NCBI GenBank assembly: GCA_003491845.1
Contig: DNBN01000231.1
Location: forward strand, 2,631 to 13,138
From: Porticoccaceae bacterium
GTDB taxonomy: Bacteria > Pseudomonadota > Gammaproteobacteria > Pseudomonadales > Porticoccaceae
Direction: 5' to 3'
Length of the DNA: 10,508 nt
Below the pieces are notes generated by a model. The model saw only the letters and a list, made by a program, of their open reading frames with translations. It did no database searches and was not told the DNA's origin. Of the stretch, positions 1 to 6,960 are shown in pieces (positions within the stretch are counted from its first letter, which is position 1; each line of letters starts with the position of its first letter). The translations under genes and the position numbers were made by a program.

Positions 1-1
1 T

Positions 2-163
2 TTCCTAATTATTATTTTTAGTATTATTGCCGCTTTGGTTATCACGGCACCCTCTTCGTTCTCAGTAATGAACAACCACCTTACTCACAAGAACATATTT
101 GGAATACTTTCTACTGTTGGCACGCTTTCTGCTAACAAAAAAGTACGGCGGTGGTCGCAATAA
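2..163 (+). CDS. Possible 3' end of a membrane-protein gene, truncated by the window edge
   Basis: The frame beginning at base 2 is open from the window edge to a TAA at 161-163, about 53 codons. The first part is strongly hydrophobic (FLIIIFSIIAALVITA), like a transmembrane helix. The rest is a polar tail ending in basic residues (NKKVRRWSQ), as at the cytoplasmic end of many transporters. The other two forward frames stop within the first 20 bases. No family can be recognised from so short a piece, and a random open frame of this length in AT-rich DNA is possible. If real, it is an upstream neighbour of the glucosylglycerate genes on the same strand. Confidence 0.27.
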   Translation, partial: FLIIIFSIIAALVITAPSSFSVMNNHLTHKNIFGILSTVGTLSANKKVRRWSQ

Positions 164-223
164 CGAGATAAATGCTATGAGACTCAAAAAAGTGGGTAAA
201 TCAGCACCGAACGGGGGCAAGAT

Positions 224-229
224 TATAAT
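224..229 (+). promoter_or_regulatory. Possible -10 box before the glucosylglycerate genes
   Basis: A perfect TATAAT lies about 28 bases before the first candidate ATG of the phosphatase gene and 58 before the second. No hexamer resembling TTGACA lies 15-19 bases upstream, so a sigma-70 promoter is only partly supported. Promoters of osmolyte genes are often read by sigma-S, which tolerates a poor -35, but that is inference here. Confidence 0.3.
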
Positions 230-256
230 ATTCCAACGAACTCTGTCAAAGCATCA

Positions 257-1147
257 ATGTATAACGCACCAACTAAGTGCGCCATCATGGTAAATAATAA
301 CGTTTTGACCAAAAACGGAACACAACGAATCATTTTCACCGACTTAGATGGTAGCTTACTTGACCATAACACCTATAGTCACGAACCCGCCGCTTTGCTA
401 CTGAACAAACTTGAGCAGATAGGTATACCGGTAATCCCAGTGAGTAGTAAGACGGCTGCTGAAATTTTACCTCTACGAGAGACGATCCAAAATCAGCATC
501 CCTTTATTACAGAAAATGGTGCTGGTATTTATGTCCCATCCGGCTATTTTTCAGCTATGGAGAAACCTGATAGGTCTGGAGGGTCTCTCACAAACCTATC
601 TAATAGTCCGACAAGAGAAGTTTGGCTAAAATTTTTAGACTTAGAAGCTGCAGAATTTAAAACCGAATACCAAACTTTTTACACTCTTTATAGGCAGGAA
701 GGCCCAGAAGCCATCAGTCGAATAACAGGTCTAAGTGTAACCAACGCTATATTGGCAAATCAGAGAGAATTTAGTGAAACCATTGTCTGGCTAAGTACTG
801 AATCTCGAAAACTAGCCTTTATAAAGACACTATCCGCACAGGGCGCAAGCATTCATGAAGGCGGTCGTTTTTTAAGCATCACCGGACCAGTAGACAAAGG
901 CCAAGCAATACAAACACTGACGGAGCTCTACCGTCGACAAAACAATAATCAGCACTGCGAGACACTAGCCATTGGTGATGGCAAAAATGATATAGCAATG
1001 CTGGAGGTAGCTGATTCTGCGTTAATTATTCGATCCCCACACCACCAGCCGCCTCATTTACAGCGCTCTAAAAACCTCACTATAAGCCAGAAAAATGGCC
1101 CTAAAGGTTGGGTATCAGGCGTAACCAAGTGGCTTCAAACTTTTTAA
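257..1147 (+). CDS. Glucosyl-/mannosyl-3-phosphoglycerate phosphatase, HAD family (YedP-like)
   Basis: A HAD-superfamily phosphatase of the mannosyl-3-phosphoglycerate phosphatase class, predicted to remove the phosphate from glucosyl-3-phosphoglycerate to give glucosylglycerate in the cytoplasm. Visible motifs, numbered from base 257: motif I DLDGS at residues 29-33 (nucleophile D29, acid/base D31), motif II SSKT at 63-66, ENGAG at 86-90, the motif III lysine K214 in VDKG, and motif IV GDGKND at 240-245. The cap-domain region between about 90 and 200 diverges from what I recall of the family. Length of 286-296 residues is normal. The start is uncertain: ATG 257 and in-frame ATG 287 both lack a clear Shine-Dalgarno, and 287 gives an N-terminus closer in length to E. 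coli YedP. The synthase gene follows after 18 bases, so they are probably co-transcribed. Substrate choice (glucosyl rather than mannosyl) is inferred from the neighbours. Mycobacterial GpgP is an unrelated histidine phosphatase; HAD-type enzymes do this step in Persephonella and Methanococcoides. Confidence 0.85.
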   Translation: MYNAPTKCAIMVNNNVLTKNGTQRIIFTDLDGSLLDHNTYSHEPAALLLNKLEQIGIPVIPVSSKTAAEILPLRETIQNQHPFITENGAGIYVPSGYFSAMEKPDRSGGSLTNLSNSPTREVWLKFLDLEAAEFKTEYQTFYTLYRQEGPEAISRITGLSVTNAILANQREFSETIVWLSTESRKLAFIKTLSAQGASIHEGGRFLSITGPVDKGQAIQTLTELYRRQNNNQHCETLAIGDGKNDIAMLEVADSALIIRSPHHQPPHLQRSKNLTISQKNGPKGWVSGVTKWLQTF

Positions 1148-1151
1148 AATC

Positions 1152-1158
1152 AAAAGGA
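1152..1158 (+). promoter_or_regulatory. Ribosome binding site of the synthase gene
   Basis: AAAAGGA ends seven bases before the ATG at 1166. It fixes that start and lies in the 18-base gap after the phosphatase stop codon. Confidence 0.7.
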
Positions 1159-1165
1159 TACTACC

Positions 1166-2434
1166 ATGGGTGATTTTCATCAAAATGGCATTATTACGAC
1201 ACTGCATAATTTAGGCGGAAGATCCCTCTCTGAGATGGAAAAAGAACTTTTAGCGTTTTCGTCCGTGCGCCCTTTGGGGCTGATATTACCGTCACTCTAT
1301 TCAGAACTTGAGGGTCAGGCTATGCCCAAAATAGTCAGCGAACTTCAGCAGGTCCCCTATCTCAATCAAATTGTGATTGGTCTGGATCGCGCTACTGAAG
1401 AGCAATATAGATCTGCACTTGCTTTTTTCTCAACGCTTCCGCAACACCATCGACTGCTATGGAACGATGGTCCACGCCTTAAAGCGATCGACAAAAAGCT
1501 CCGAAATCTCGACCTAGCGCCAAAGGAACTCGGTAAAGGTCGAAATGTATGGTACTGCATGGGCTACATTTTGGCCTCCAATAAAGCCGAGTCCATCGCT
1601 CTGCACGACTGTGATATTACCACCTATGACAGAGAACTCTTAGCTCGTTTAATTTACCCTGTGGCTAATCCTCGGTTTAACTATGAATTCTGTAAGGGTT
1701 ACTATGCCCGAGTAGCGGGAGGACGCATAAATGGGCGCGTTTCAAGGTTACTCATATCGCCCTTATTACAAGCCCTTAAAACTAGCCTTGGACAAACCGA
1801 TTATCTCAACTACATGGACAGTTTCAGATATCCCCTAGCAGGAGAATTCTCTTTTCGACGCGATGTTCTCAACGATATTCGCATTCCCAGCGATTGGGGT
1901 TTAGAAATAGGGGTTTTGTCAGAAATGTATAGAAATTATGCCAGTAATAGACTCTGTCAAGTAGACATCGCCGACAATTATGATCACAAACATCAAAAAT
2001 TATCCTTGGAAGATGAAACCCAAGGATTGTCAAAAATGTCAATTGATATAGCTAAAGGATTGTTCCGTAAGCTTGCCACCCAAGGCGTTATTTTTAGTCA
2101 AGAGACCTTTAGGTCAGTCAAGGCAACCTATTATAGGAAGGCGCTGGATGTTATAGAACCCTGCCATAACGATGCCATTATGAATGGACTGACCCTCGAT
2201 GTTCATGAAGAAGAGAAAGCTGTTGAAATGTTTGCCCAAAATATTATAACCGCAGGGGATATTTTCATTGAAAAACCAATGGAGCGGCCTTTTATTCCTA
2301 GCTGGAATAGAGTCGTTAGTGCAGTCCCTGATATCTTTGAGCAACTAGTGGCAGCCGTTGAGCAAGACCATCTTGAATTTTCTGACCAGCCCCAAACACT
2401 GCGCAGTATTCCAGAAAAAAGCTATGGATTATAA
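1166..2434 (+). CDS. gpgS: Glucosyl-3-phosphoglycerate synthase (GT81-like, GpgS)
   Basis: A retaining GT-A glycosyltransferase of 422 residues, predicted to transfer glucose from an NDP-glucose donor to 3-phosphoglycerate as the first step of glucosylglycerate synthesis. Visible features: an LPSLYSE segment (41-47) where nucleotide-binding GT-A folds begin; GKGRNVW (123-129), matching the conserved GKG loop; a DxD-type metal site DCD (148-150); KGYYARV followed by [11 protein letters not shown] (178-196); LAGEFSFRR (224-232); WGLEIGV (244-250); and a late DHKH (273-276), whose histidine fits the third metal ligand of GpgS. This order matches GT81 rather than GT55 mannosyl-3-phosphoglycerate synthase, though the two share a similar fold and reaction. 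The last 130 residues form a helical C-terminal domain of unclear role. The start at 1166 has a good ribosome binding site. The stop is next to the phosphorylase start, so translational coupling is likely. Donor specificity (GDP- or UDP-glucose) cannot be read from the sequence. Confidence 0.85.
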   Translation: MGDFHQNGIITTLHNLGGRSLSEMEKELLAFSSVRPLGLILPSLYSELEGQAMPKIVSELQQVPYLNQIVIGLDRATEEQYRSALAFFSTLPQHHRLLWNDGPRLKAIDKKLRNLDLAPKELGKGRNVWYCMGYILASNKAESIALHDCDITTYDRELLARLIYPVANPRFNYEFCKGYYARVAGGRINGRVSRLLISPLLQALKTSLGQTDYLNYMDSFRYPLAGEFSFRRDVLNDIRIPSDWGLEIGVLSEMYRNYASNRLCQVDIADNYDHKHQKLSLEDETQGLSKMSIDIAKGLFRKLATQGVIFSQETFRSVKATYYRKALDVIEPCHNDAIMNGLTLDVHEEEKAVEMFAQNIITAGDIFIEKPMERPFIPSWNRVVSAVPDIFEQLVAAVEQDHLEFSDQPQTLRSIPEKSYGL

Positions 2435-2435
2435 A

Positions 2436-4181
2436 ATGAATATAACGCAGCGTATAACCCAGCATTTACGCAAAGTATATACCGACCATACCAAAACTGA
2501 AGTTGACCAGTTAGCTTGTGAACTGATTAATATTATTGGTGTTACCCAGAACGCGACCTGTGACAGTAACCCCAAGAGTCACTGGAATCAGGAAGATGTA
2601 GTGGTCATAACCTATGCAGATTCGATTTTAGACAAAAACAAAAAACCTTTAAAAGCACTAAAGCAATTTCTTGATAAATATTTACATCAAAGTATTAGTG
2701 CAGTACATATATTGCCATTCTTCCCATTTACCTCTGATGACGGTTTTTCGGTACTCAATTATTCTTCTGTTAACGAATCACTGGGTAACTGGGATGATAT
2801 AGAAGCAATAGCAAAAGACTACTCACTTATGTCTGACTTGGTAATAAACCACTGTTCTGCCCGAAGCCAATGGTTTGAAAACTTTATTAAAGACCAAGCA
2901 CCGGGAAAAGACTTTTTTGTTACCGCCCAACCCACTGATGATTTAAGTACTGTAGTAAGACCTAGAACCAATCCTCTACTGCGAAAAGTTCAAACCTCAT
3001 CTGGAATTAAATATGTTTGGTGCACCTTTAGCCATGATCAGGTAGATCTTAATTTTGCTAATCCCGAGGTACTCAAACAATTTGTAATCATAATCAAACA
3101 ATACCTAGATCATGGTATTCGTCTCTTTAGGTTCGATGCCATTGCGTTTTTATGGAAAAACCTAGGAACTACGTGCTTAAACCTGCCTCAAACCCATGAA
3201 ATAGTGAGATTATTAAGAGCACTTATAGAGCTCAAACAACCAGATGCGATGATCATCACTGAAACTAATGTTCCCAACAGAGAAAACTTATCTTACTTTG
3301 GCAATGGAAACGAAGCTCACTGTGTATATAACTTTTCGCTCCCTCCTCTACTGTTGAATACCTTAGTCACTGGCAATTGTCATGCACTTAAACAATGGAT
3401 GATGAGTATGCCTCCAGCAAGATTGGGTACCGCTTATTTTAATTTCATTGCATCTCACGACGGTATTGGGCTAAGGCCTGCAGAAGGATTACTTGAAGAC
3501 AATGATATTAATACATTAGTTGAGGTAATGAAAACCTTTGGTGGCCACACCTCCTGGCGTACCCTAGAGAATGGCGAAAAGAAACATTATGAGATCAATA
3601 TTTCGCTATTTGACGCACTCCAAGGTACAACTGCAGGACTTGATGAATGGCAGATTGAGCGCTTTATCTGTGCCCACACTATTATGTTGGCACTAGAGGG
3701 AATACCAGCTATCTACTTACACAGTTTTGTAGGCACAAAAAATGACTATCTTAGAGTTAAGAACAGCGGCCATAACAGGGCTATAAATCGACATCAATGG
3801 CAATATAAACATTTATCAGCAGAGCTAGCTAACCCGCAAAGTTCACATGCAATGGTGCATCTATTGCTGCAAGCTATTATTCGTCAGCGACGAATACAAC
3901 CCGCCTTTCACCCAAATGCGACCCAATTTACGCTGCATCTTGGCGATAGCATTTTTGGTTTTTGGCGCCAAAGTATGGATCGAGAACAGAGTATCTTCTG
4001 TATCAGCAATATCACCACAGAAGAGCAAAGTTTACTTTTGTCAGATATTAACCTCATTGACAACGAGAACTGGTTCGATATTCTTACGCGTGAAACCTGC
4101 GGCGATCAAAACAGCTCGTTGCAGCTGCAGCCATACCAAACCCTATGGATTACCAACAAAAACTATGAAACGCCGGTATAA
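2436..4181 (+). CDS. GH13_18 sugar phosphorylase, probable glucosylglycerate phosphorylase
   Basis: A sucrose-phosphorylase-type enzyme of glycoside hydrolase family 13 subfamily 18, 581 residues from this start. Such enzymes use phosphate to split an alpha-glucoside by double displacement. Numbered from 2436: [18 protein letters not shown] near 92-110, [14 protein letters not shown] near 132-145, nucleophile D234 in [10 protein letters not shown], acid/base E276 in [15 protein letters not shown] near 288-296, and the transition-state aspartate D342 in [19 protein letters not shown] and [10 protein letters not shown] follow near 421-450, then a beta-rich C-terminal domain. All three catalytic carboxylates are present. 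Family members act on sucrose, sucrose-6'-phosphate or glucosylglycerate (E. coli YcjM, Meiothermus GGaP). Position one base after gpgS favours glucosylglycerate + phosphate to glucose-1-phosphate + D-glycerate; this is inference from context. Starts at 2358 and 2424 in the same frame would overlap gpgS. ATG 2436 was chosen because GGA at 2427-2429 is suitably spaced. Confidence 0.85.
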   Translation: MNITQRITQHLRKVYTDHTKTEVDQLACELINIIGVTQNATCDSNPKSHWNQEDVVVITYADSILDKNKKPLKALKQFLDKYLHQSISAVHILPFFPFTSDDGFSVLNYSSVNESLGNWDDIEAIAKDYSLMSDLVINHCSARSQWFENFIKDQAPGKDFFVTAQPTDDLSTVVRPRTNPLLRKVQTSSGIKYVWCTFSHDQVDLNFANPEVLKQFVIIIKQYLDHGIRLFRFDAIAFLWKNLGTTCLNLPQTHEIVRLLRALIELKQPDAMIITETNVPNRENLSYFGNGNEAHCVYNFSLPPLLLNTLVTGNCHALKQWMMSMPPARLGTAYFNFIASHDGIGLRPAEGLLEDNDINTLVEVMKTFGGHTSWRTLENGEKKHYEINISLFDALQGTTAGLDEWQIERFICAHTIMLALEGIPAIYLHSFVGTKNDYLRVKNSGHNRAINRHQWQYKHLSAELANPQSSHAMVHLLLQAIIRQRRIQPAFHPNATQFTLHLGDSIFGFWRQSMDREQSIFCISNITTEEQSLLLSDINLIDNENWFDILTRETCGDQNSSLQLQPYQTLWITNKNYETPV

Positions 4182-4267
4182 AGGTTCTTCCTACTGACCT
4201 TCTTCTGAGCTTTAAGTTTATAGCAAACAAGTCTAAGAACAGCATCACCTGATTATCCTACCTACTT

Positions 4268-4273
4268 TATAAT
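4268..4273 (+). promoter_or_regulatory. -10 box of the metY promoter
   Basis: A perfect TATAAT lies 34 bases before the chosen metY ATG, in the 126-base gap after the phosphorylase gene. The expected -35 region (around 4245-4250) is poor, so an activator such as MetR or a weak basal promoter is possible. No MetJ-type repeat of AGACGTCT or obvious SAM riboswitch was seen. Confidence 0.45.
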
Positions 4274-4292
4274 AGTGTTAAACATTAACGCA

Positions 4293-4298
4293 AAAGGA
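4293..4298 (+). promoter_or_regulatory. Ribosome binding site of metY
   Basis: AAAGGA lies nine bases before ATG 4308. It decides for that start over the in-frame GTG at 4275, which would add 11 residues (including NINAKGLCS) that are not part of the usual MetY N-terminus and would lie almost at the transcription start. Confidence 0.7.
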
Positions 4299-4307
4299 CT
4301 CTGTTCA

Positions 4308-5579
4308 ATGAAACCTGAAACACAAGCCATTCATGCTGGCTTCAATGATGATCCCACAACCAATGCGGTTGCGGTGCCTATTTACCAAACCACTTCATAT
4401 AGTTTTCGTGATACACAGCATGGAGCGGATCTTTTCAACCTTGCCGAACCAGGAAATATCTACACGCGCATTATGAACCCTACCAATGATGTTCTAGAGC
4501 AACGTGTTGCGCAACTAGAAGGTGGTATAGGTGCACTTGCCCTCGCATCAGGTATGGCAGCAATCACAGCCGCGATTCAAACCGTTGCGCGTGCAGGGGA
4601 TAATATCGTCAGCGTTAGTCAGCTTTACGGTGGTACTTACAACTTCTTTGCTCATTCGCTACCCAATCAAGGTATTGAAGCGCGCATGGCACCTGGCGAT
4701 GATATTGATGCACTAGAAGCATTGATTGATGACAATACTAAGGCAATCTTTTGTGAATCCATTGGCAACCCAGCGGGTAACATAGTTGATATCCAAGCGT
4801 TATCTGACATGGCCCACAAACACGGTGTACCCGTTATTGTTGACAACACTGTAGCGACTCCTATCTTGTGTCGGCCATTTGAGCATGGCGCAGATATCGT
4901 TATACACTCCCTGACCAAATACATTGGTGGCCACGGCACGTCGGTGGGTGGAATTATTGTTGATTCAGGAAACTTTCCATGGAAAGATCATCCCCGCTTT
5001 CCTTCATTTAATGAGCCAGATCCGTCTTATCATGGTGTTGTTTATGCTGAAGCTTTGGGTGAAGCTGCGTTTATAGGTCGTGCTCGTGTTGTACCTCTCC
5101 GAAATATGGGTGCAGCAATTTCACCGTTTAATTCTTTTTTAATTCTACAAGGTCTTGAGACATTGTCTCTGAGAATGGAGCGCCATACTGCGAACGCCCT
5201 TGCAGTGGCAAAGTATCTTGCAGCACACGACGCTGTTGAATGGGTTAACTACGCTGGACTTGAAAGTGATAAACATCACCAACTAGCTAAAAAAATTGTT
5301 AGTGGCAAGCCATCTGGCATTCTTAGCTTTGGCATCAAAGGGGGCGAACCAGCTGGCGCTAAGTTTATTGATGCTCTGAAACTAGTTAAGCGTTTAGTGA
5401 ATATTGGAGATGCGAAATCTCTAGCCTGTCACCCAGCAAGTACAACTCATCGACAGTTAAATGATGAAGAGCTTAAAACAGCGGGCACAAGTCGTGAAAT
5501 GGTCCGAATTTCTGTAGGTATCGAGCATATTGACGACATTATTGCAGATATAGATCAAGCACTGGCCGCGGTCAAATAA
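4308..5579 (+). CDS. metY: O-acetylhomoserine sulfhydrylase (aminocarboxypropyltransferase)
   Basis: A PLP-dependent enzyme of the Cys/Met metabolism (gamma) family. It makes homocysteine from O-acetylhomoserine and sulfide in the direct sulfhydrylation route to methionine, and may also use methanethiol. The protein is 423 residues, normal for MetY. Visible sites: YTRIMNPT (52-59), whose Tyr and Arg bind the PLP phosphate of the partner subunit; ASGMAA (80-85); QLYGGTYN (105-112); VDNT with PLP-ring aspartate D179; and SLTKYIGGHG with the Schiff-base lysine K204. A long segment after the lysine (about 215-260, FPWKDHPRFPSFNEPDPSYHG region) is typical of MetY and separates it from MetB/MetC. 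The C-terminal region has HPASTTHRQL and MVRISVGIEHIDDI, both expected. The gene appears monocistronic: it has its own -10 box upstream and a strong terminator downstream. There is no sign of damage or transfer. Confidence 0.93.
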   Translation: MKPETQAIHAGFNDDPTTNAVAVPIYQTTSYSFRDTQHGADLFNLAEPGNIYTRIMNPTNDVLEQRVAQLEGGIGALALASGMAAITAAIQTVARAGDNIVSVSQLYGGTYNFFAHSLPNQGIEARMAPGDDIDALEALIDDNTKAIFCESIGNPAGNIVDIQALSDMAHKHGVPVIVDNTVATPILCRPFEHGADIVIHSLTKYIGGHGTSVGGIIVDSGNFPWKDHPRFPSFNEPDPSYHGVVYAEALGEAAFIGRARVVPLRNMGAAISPFNSFLILQGLETLSLRMERHTANALAVAKYLAAHDAVEWVNYAGLESDKHHQLAKKIVSGKPSGILSFGIKGGEPAGAKFIDALKLVKRLVNIGDAKSLACHPASTTHRQLNDEELKTAGTSREMVRISVGIEHIDDIIADIDQALAAVK

Positions 5580-5597
5580 AATATCTACAGAGTAAGT

Positions 5598-5637
5598 AAA
5601 AACGGTACCTCAAGTTAGTTGGGGTGCCGTTTTTTTT
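5598..5637 (+). terminator. Rho-independent terminator of metY
   Basis: A 13-bp stem pairs 5601-5613 with 5619-5631, with two G-U pairs, around the 5-base loop GTTAG. It is preceded by a run of A and followed by a T run to 5637. It starts about 20 bases after the metY stop. The A run upstream could let it work on the opposite strand too, but no gene there would need it. Confidence 0.9.
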
Positions 5638-5766
5638 ACACAATCCCTATCTATTAGCCGTTTATTGATATCCTTGCCCTAGCTCCTTAGAAATTCACTA
5701 ATGACTCACAACGACAAACGCCTGCAAGCAAACTCAATCTAATCGCAACTTTAAAGAAAAACTAAG

Positions 5767-5787
5767 CTAACCTTAGAGTAAGGCTAG
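5767..5787 (+). repeat. Small inverted repeat before the membrane-protein gene
   Basis: CTAACCTTA and TAAGGCTAG pair at 8 of 9 positions around the 3-base loop GAG. The repeat ends 19 bases before ATG 5807 and has only three T after it, so it is a poor terminator. It could be an operator or a hairpin in the 5' leader. The rest of 5638-5806 shows nothing else I can name. Confidence 0.35.
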
Positions 5788-5806
5788 TTTAAGAGTTTGT
5801 AATCAT

Positions 5807-6496
5807 ATGGGCATCAGAATTCACGCAAAATTTGTACTATCTGGCGTTTTATCTTGGGTAATTTTCACCATCGCTCTGAGCTATATATTATCGGTGTCAA
5901 CTGGATACTCTCCCCGTTGCAACCCCTTTATTAGTGGCTGCACATCTATATCTGCCACGGGAACCCATTATCCAGCCGCTTATTTTTACACCTATGGATT
6001 AGTTGCCGGTTCAGCCTTTCTCAGCCTTGTGTGGATGGTGATAGTAAGTTGGCTAATAAAAAGCCAAAAATCTGTTGCCAGCAAAACACTACAAACCTAC
6101 CTCTTTTTTGCCGTAATAGGGTGTTTCTCACTCGCTTTTGGTGAAGCATTTTTACCGGTTGAAAAGCATACCAAACAGATAGTCCATGTTCTCTTCACCA
6201 GTATATTTTTTATTACTAACGTAATGACAATTTTTTATGTAACCAACCTTCTGTGCCGGTCAGATTCTGATCATCACAATAAACTTACGTTTGAAAAAGC
6301 CAAAAAATACCCTTTTCAAGTAATCTGCGCATGCCTACTTATACTGATGATAATTTTTTATCTGATACCCAATAGCATTCTCAACGACAACGCCATTGAG
6401 TGGAATACTGTTTTGATTGTAATCTTGTGGATGGCGTCTTTTTACAATAACGTAGATGAACTGTATTTAACGGTTTGTTACGACACCAAACGATAA
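5807..6496 (+). CDS. Six-helix membrane protein, possibly Frag1/DRAM-like
   Basis: A 229-residue inner-membrane protein of unknown function. Six hydrophobic segments can be seen, at roughly residues 9-31, 58-85, 97-115, 124-148, 172-190 and 198-215. The loop after the first helix holds CNPFISGCTSISATG (about 38-52). This pattern of two cysteines and a CTSIS core resembles a family of uncharacterised bacterial six-helix proteins with CxPxxxGCxSIS motifs that I associate with Frag1/DRAM/Sfk1-type proteins. The match is from memory and is not proof of function. The short ribosome-binding candidate AAGAG (5791-5795) is weak and no other start is better. Upstream lies the metY terminator, so the gene needs its own promoter. 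Downstream it converges on the small - strand gene with 67 bases between and no clear terminator. Nothing links its role to its neighbours. Confidence 0.75.
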   Translation: MGIRIHAKFVLSGVLSWVIFTIALSYILSVSTGYSPRCNPFISGCTSISATGTHYPAAYFYTYGLVAGSAFLSLVWMVIVSWLIKSQKSVASKTLQTYLFFAVIGCFSLAFGEAFLPVEKHTKQIVHVLFTSIFFITNVMTIFYVTNLLCRSDSDHHNKLTFEKAKKYPFQVICACLLILMIIFYLIPNSILNDNAIEWNTVLIVILWMASFYNNVDELYLTVCYDTKR

Positions 6497-6563
6497 AGTT
6501 AAACTTAATTTATTGCCCTTGAACCAGTTTGCATCGAGTTTGGAAAAGGAATTTTATACGCCG

Positions 6564-6785
6564 CTACTCCAACTCCTCGGAGTCATCAACGTCTGATTCT
6601 GCCTCAGCACCAGAATCGTCATCACCAGTGACAACATCGATCATCGCACCGCCTACAGCACCACCCACCTTGATAGGCACCTTAACTATAGCAACAGCGA
6701 CATCAGTCACCAAACCAACTGCGGTGATCGCTAAACAGCCGGTTTGAGACAAGCATAATAAACCAATAACAAATACTTTTTTCAT
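6564..6785 (-). CDS. Small secreted protein or putative lipoprotein with acidic tail
   Basis: A 73-residue protein on the - strand. It begins MKKVFVIGLLCLSQTGC, a signal sequence with two lysines, a hydrophobic core and a cysteine at residue 17 in a TGC context. The -3 residue is Gln, not the usual Leu/Val, so lipid attachment is uncertain. The mature part is a Gly/Ala/Val-rich stretch with small-residue spacing (VGLVTDVAVAIVKV, then KVGGAVGGAMIDVV, about 23-52), like a glycine-zipper or short amphipathic membrane-associated segment. It ends in a strongly acidic tail of about 20 residues, mostly D, E and S. AGAGG sits about 8 bases before ATG 6785, which supports both the gene and this start. 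The + strand frame over the same bases (6529-6747) is Ser/Thr/Pro-rich and is taken to be the shadow. No function is recognised. Such proteins often sit in the outer membrane or periplasm. Confidence 0.7.
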   Translation of the reverse strand: MKKVFVIGLLCLSQTGCLAITAVGLVTDVAVAIVKVPIKVGGAVGGAMIDVVTGDDDSGAEAESDVDDSEELE

Positions 6786-6812
6786 GGTAAAACCTCTTCA
6801 AATCAGCACTTA

Positions 6813-6818
6813 ATTATA
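6813..6818 (-). promoter_or_regulatory. Possible -10 box of the small secreted-protein gene
   Basis: Read on the - strand this is TATAAT, 27 bases before ATG 6785. The -35 is unclear: TTGACT occurs upstream but with a spacer of 22 bases, too long for a normal sigma-70 promoter. The perfect palindrome TTAGCGCTAA (6824-6833) lies in the spacer and could be a protein-binding site. Confidence 0.35.
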
Positions 6819-6903
6819 CCTTTTTAGCGCTAACTTAGGTAGTCAAATCATTAGTACAAGCAGGATTATGTTGATGGCTAGAAATTACTCACATTAATCA
6901 CAC

Positions 6904-6909
6904 TATAAT
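6904..6909 (+). promoter_or_regulatory. Possible -10 box of dnaE2
   Basis: TATAAT, 15 bases upstream of the LexA box core. Transcription would start near 6916, which would put the operator just downstream of the start, where LexA can block the polymerase. No good -35 is seen at 15-19 bases; TTGATG at 6871-6876 is too far from this box. Confidence 0.4.
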
Positions 6910-6923
6910 CAAAAATTATGTAA

Positions 6924-6943
6924 TACTGTATAAATATACAGTA
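6924..6943 (+). promoter_or_regulatory. LexA (SOS) box controlling dnaE2
   Basis: The sequence TACTGTATAAATATACAGTA differs at one position from the well-known E. coli consensus TACTGTATATATATACAGTA. It keeps the CTG-N10-CAG core (6926-6941). The symmetry reaches further: bases 6918-6932 and 6935-6949 are perfect reverse complements, giving 15-bp arms around a 2-base centre. The box ends 17 bases before the dnaE2 ATG. dnaE2 genes are commonly repressed by LexA, so the placement makes sense. Strong, direct SOS control is expected. Confidence 0.93.
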
Positions 6944-6960
6944 TTACATGGCTAGTCTTT

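Noticed and set aside
99..293. 64-codon frame starting with TTG, overlapping the start of the phosphatase gene
   Set aside because: Low-complexity basic composition, no recognisable domain, no ribosome binding site and a 37-base overlap with a well-supported gene.
3847..4197. 116-codon + strand frame inside the phosphorylase gene
   Set aside because: Lies almost wholly within the GH13_18 coding region, whose conserved frame is clear; rich in Cys/Ser/Lys with no family signature.
4182..4307. Gap before metY, examined for a SAM riboswitch or MetJ sites
   Set aside because: Only about 30 bases lie between the -10 box and the start codon, too short for a riboswitch, and no MetJ-type repeats are visible.
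6529..6747. 72-codon + strand frame opposite the small secreted-protein gene
   Set aside because: Ser/Thr/Pro-rich mirror of the acidic, Ala/Val-rich - strand protein. The - strand frame has the signal peptide and the ribosome binding site.
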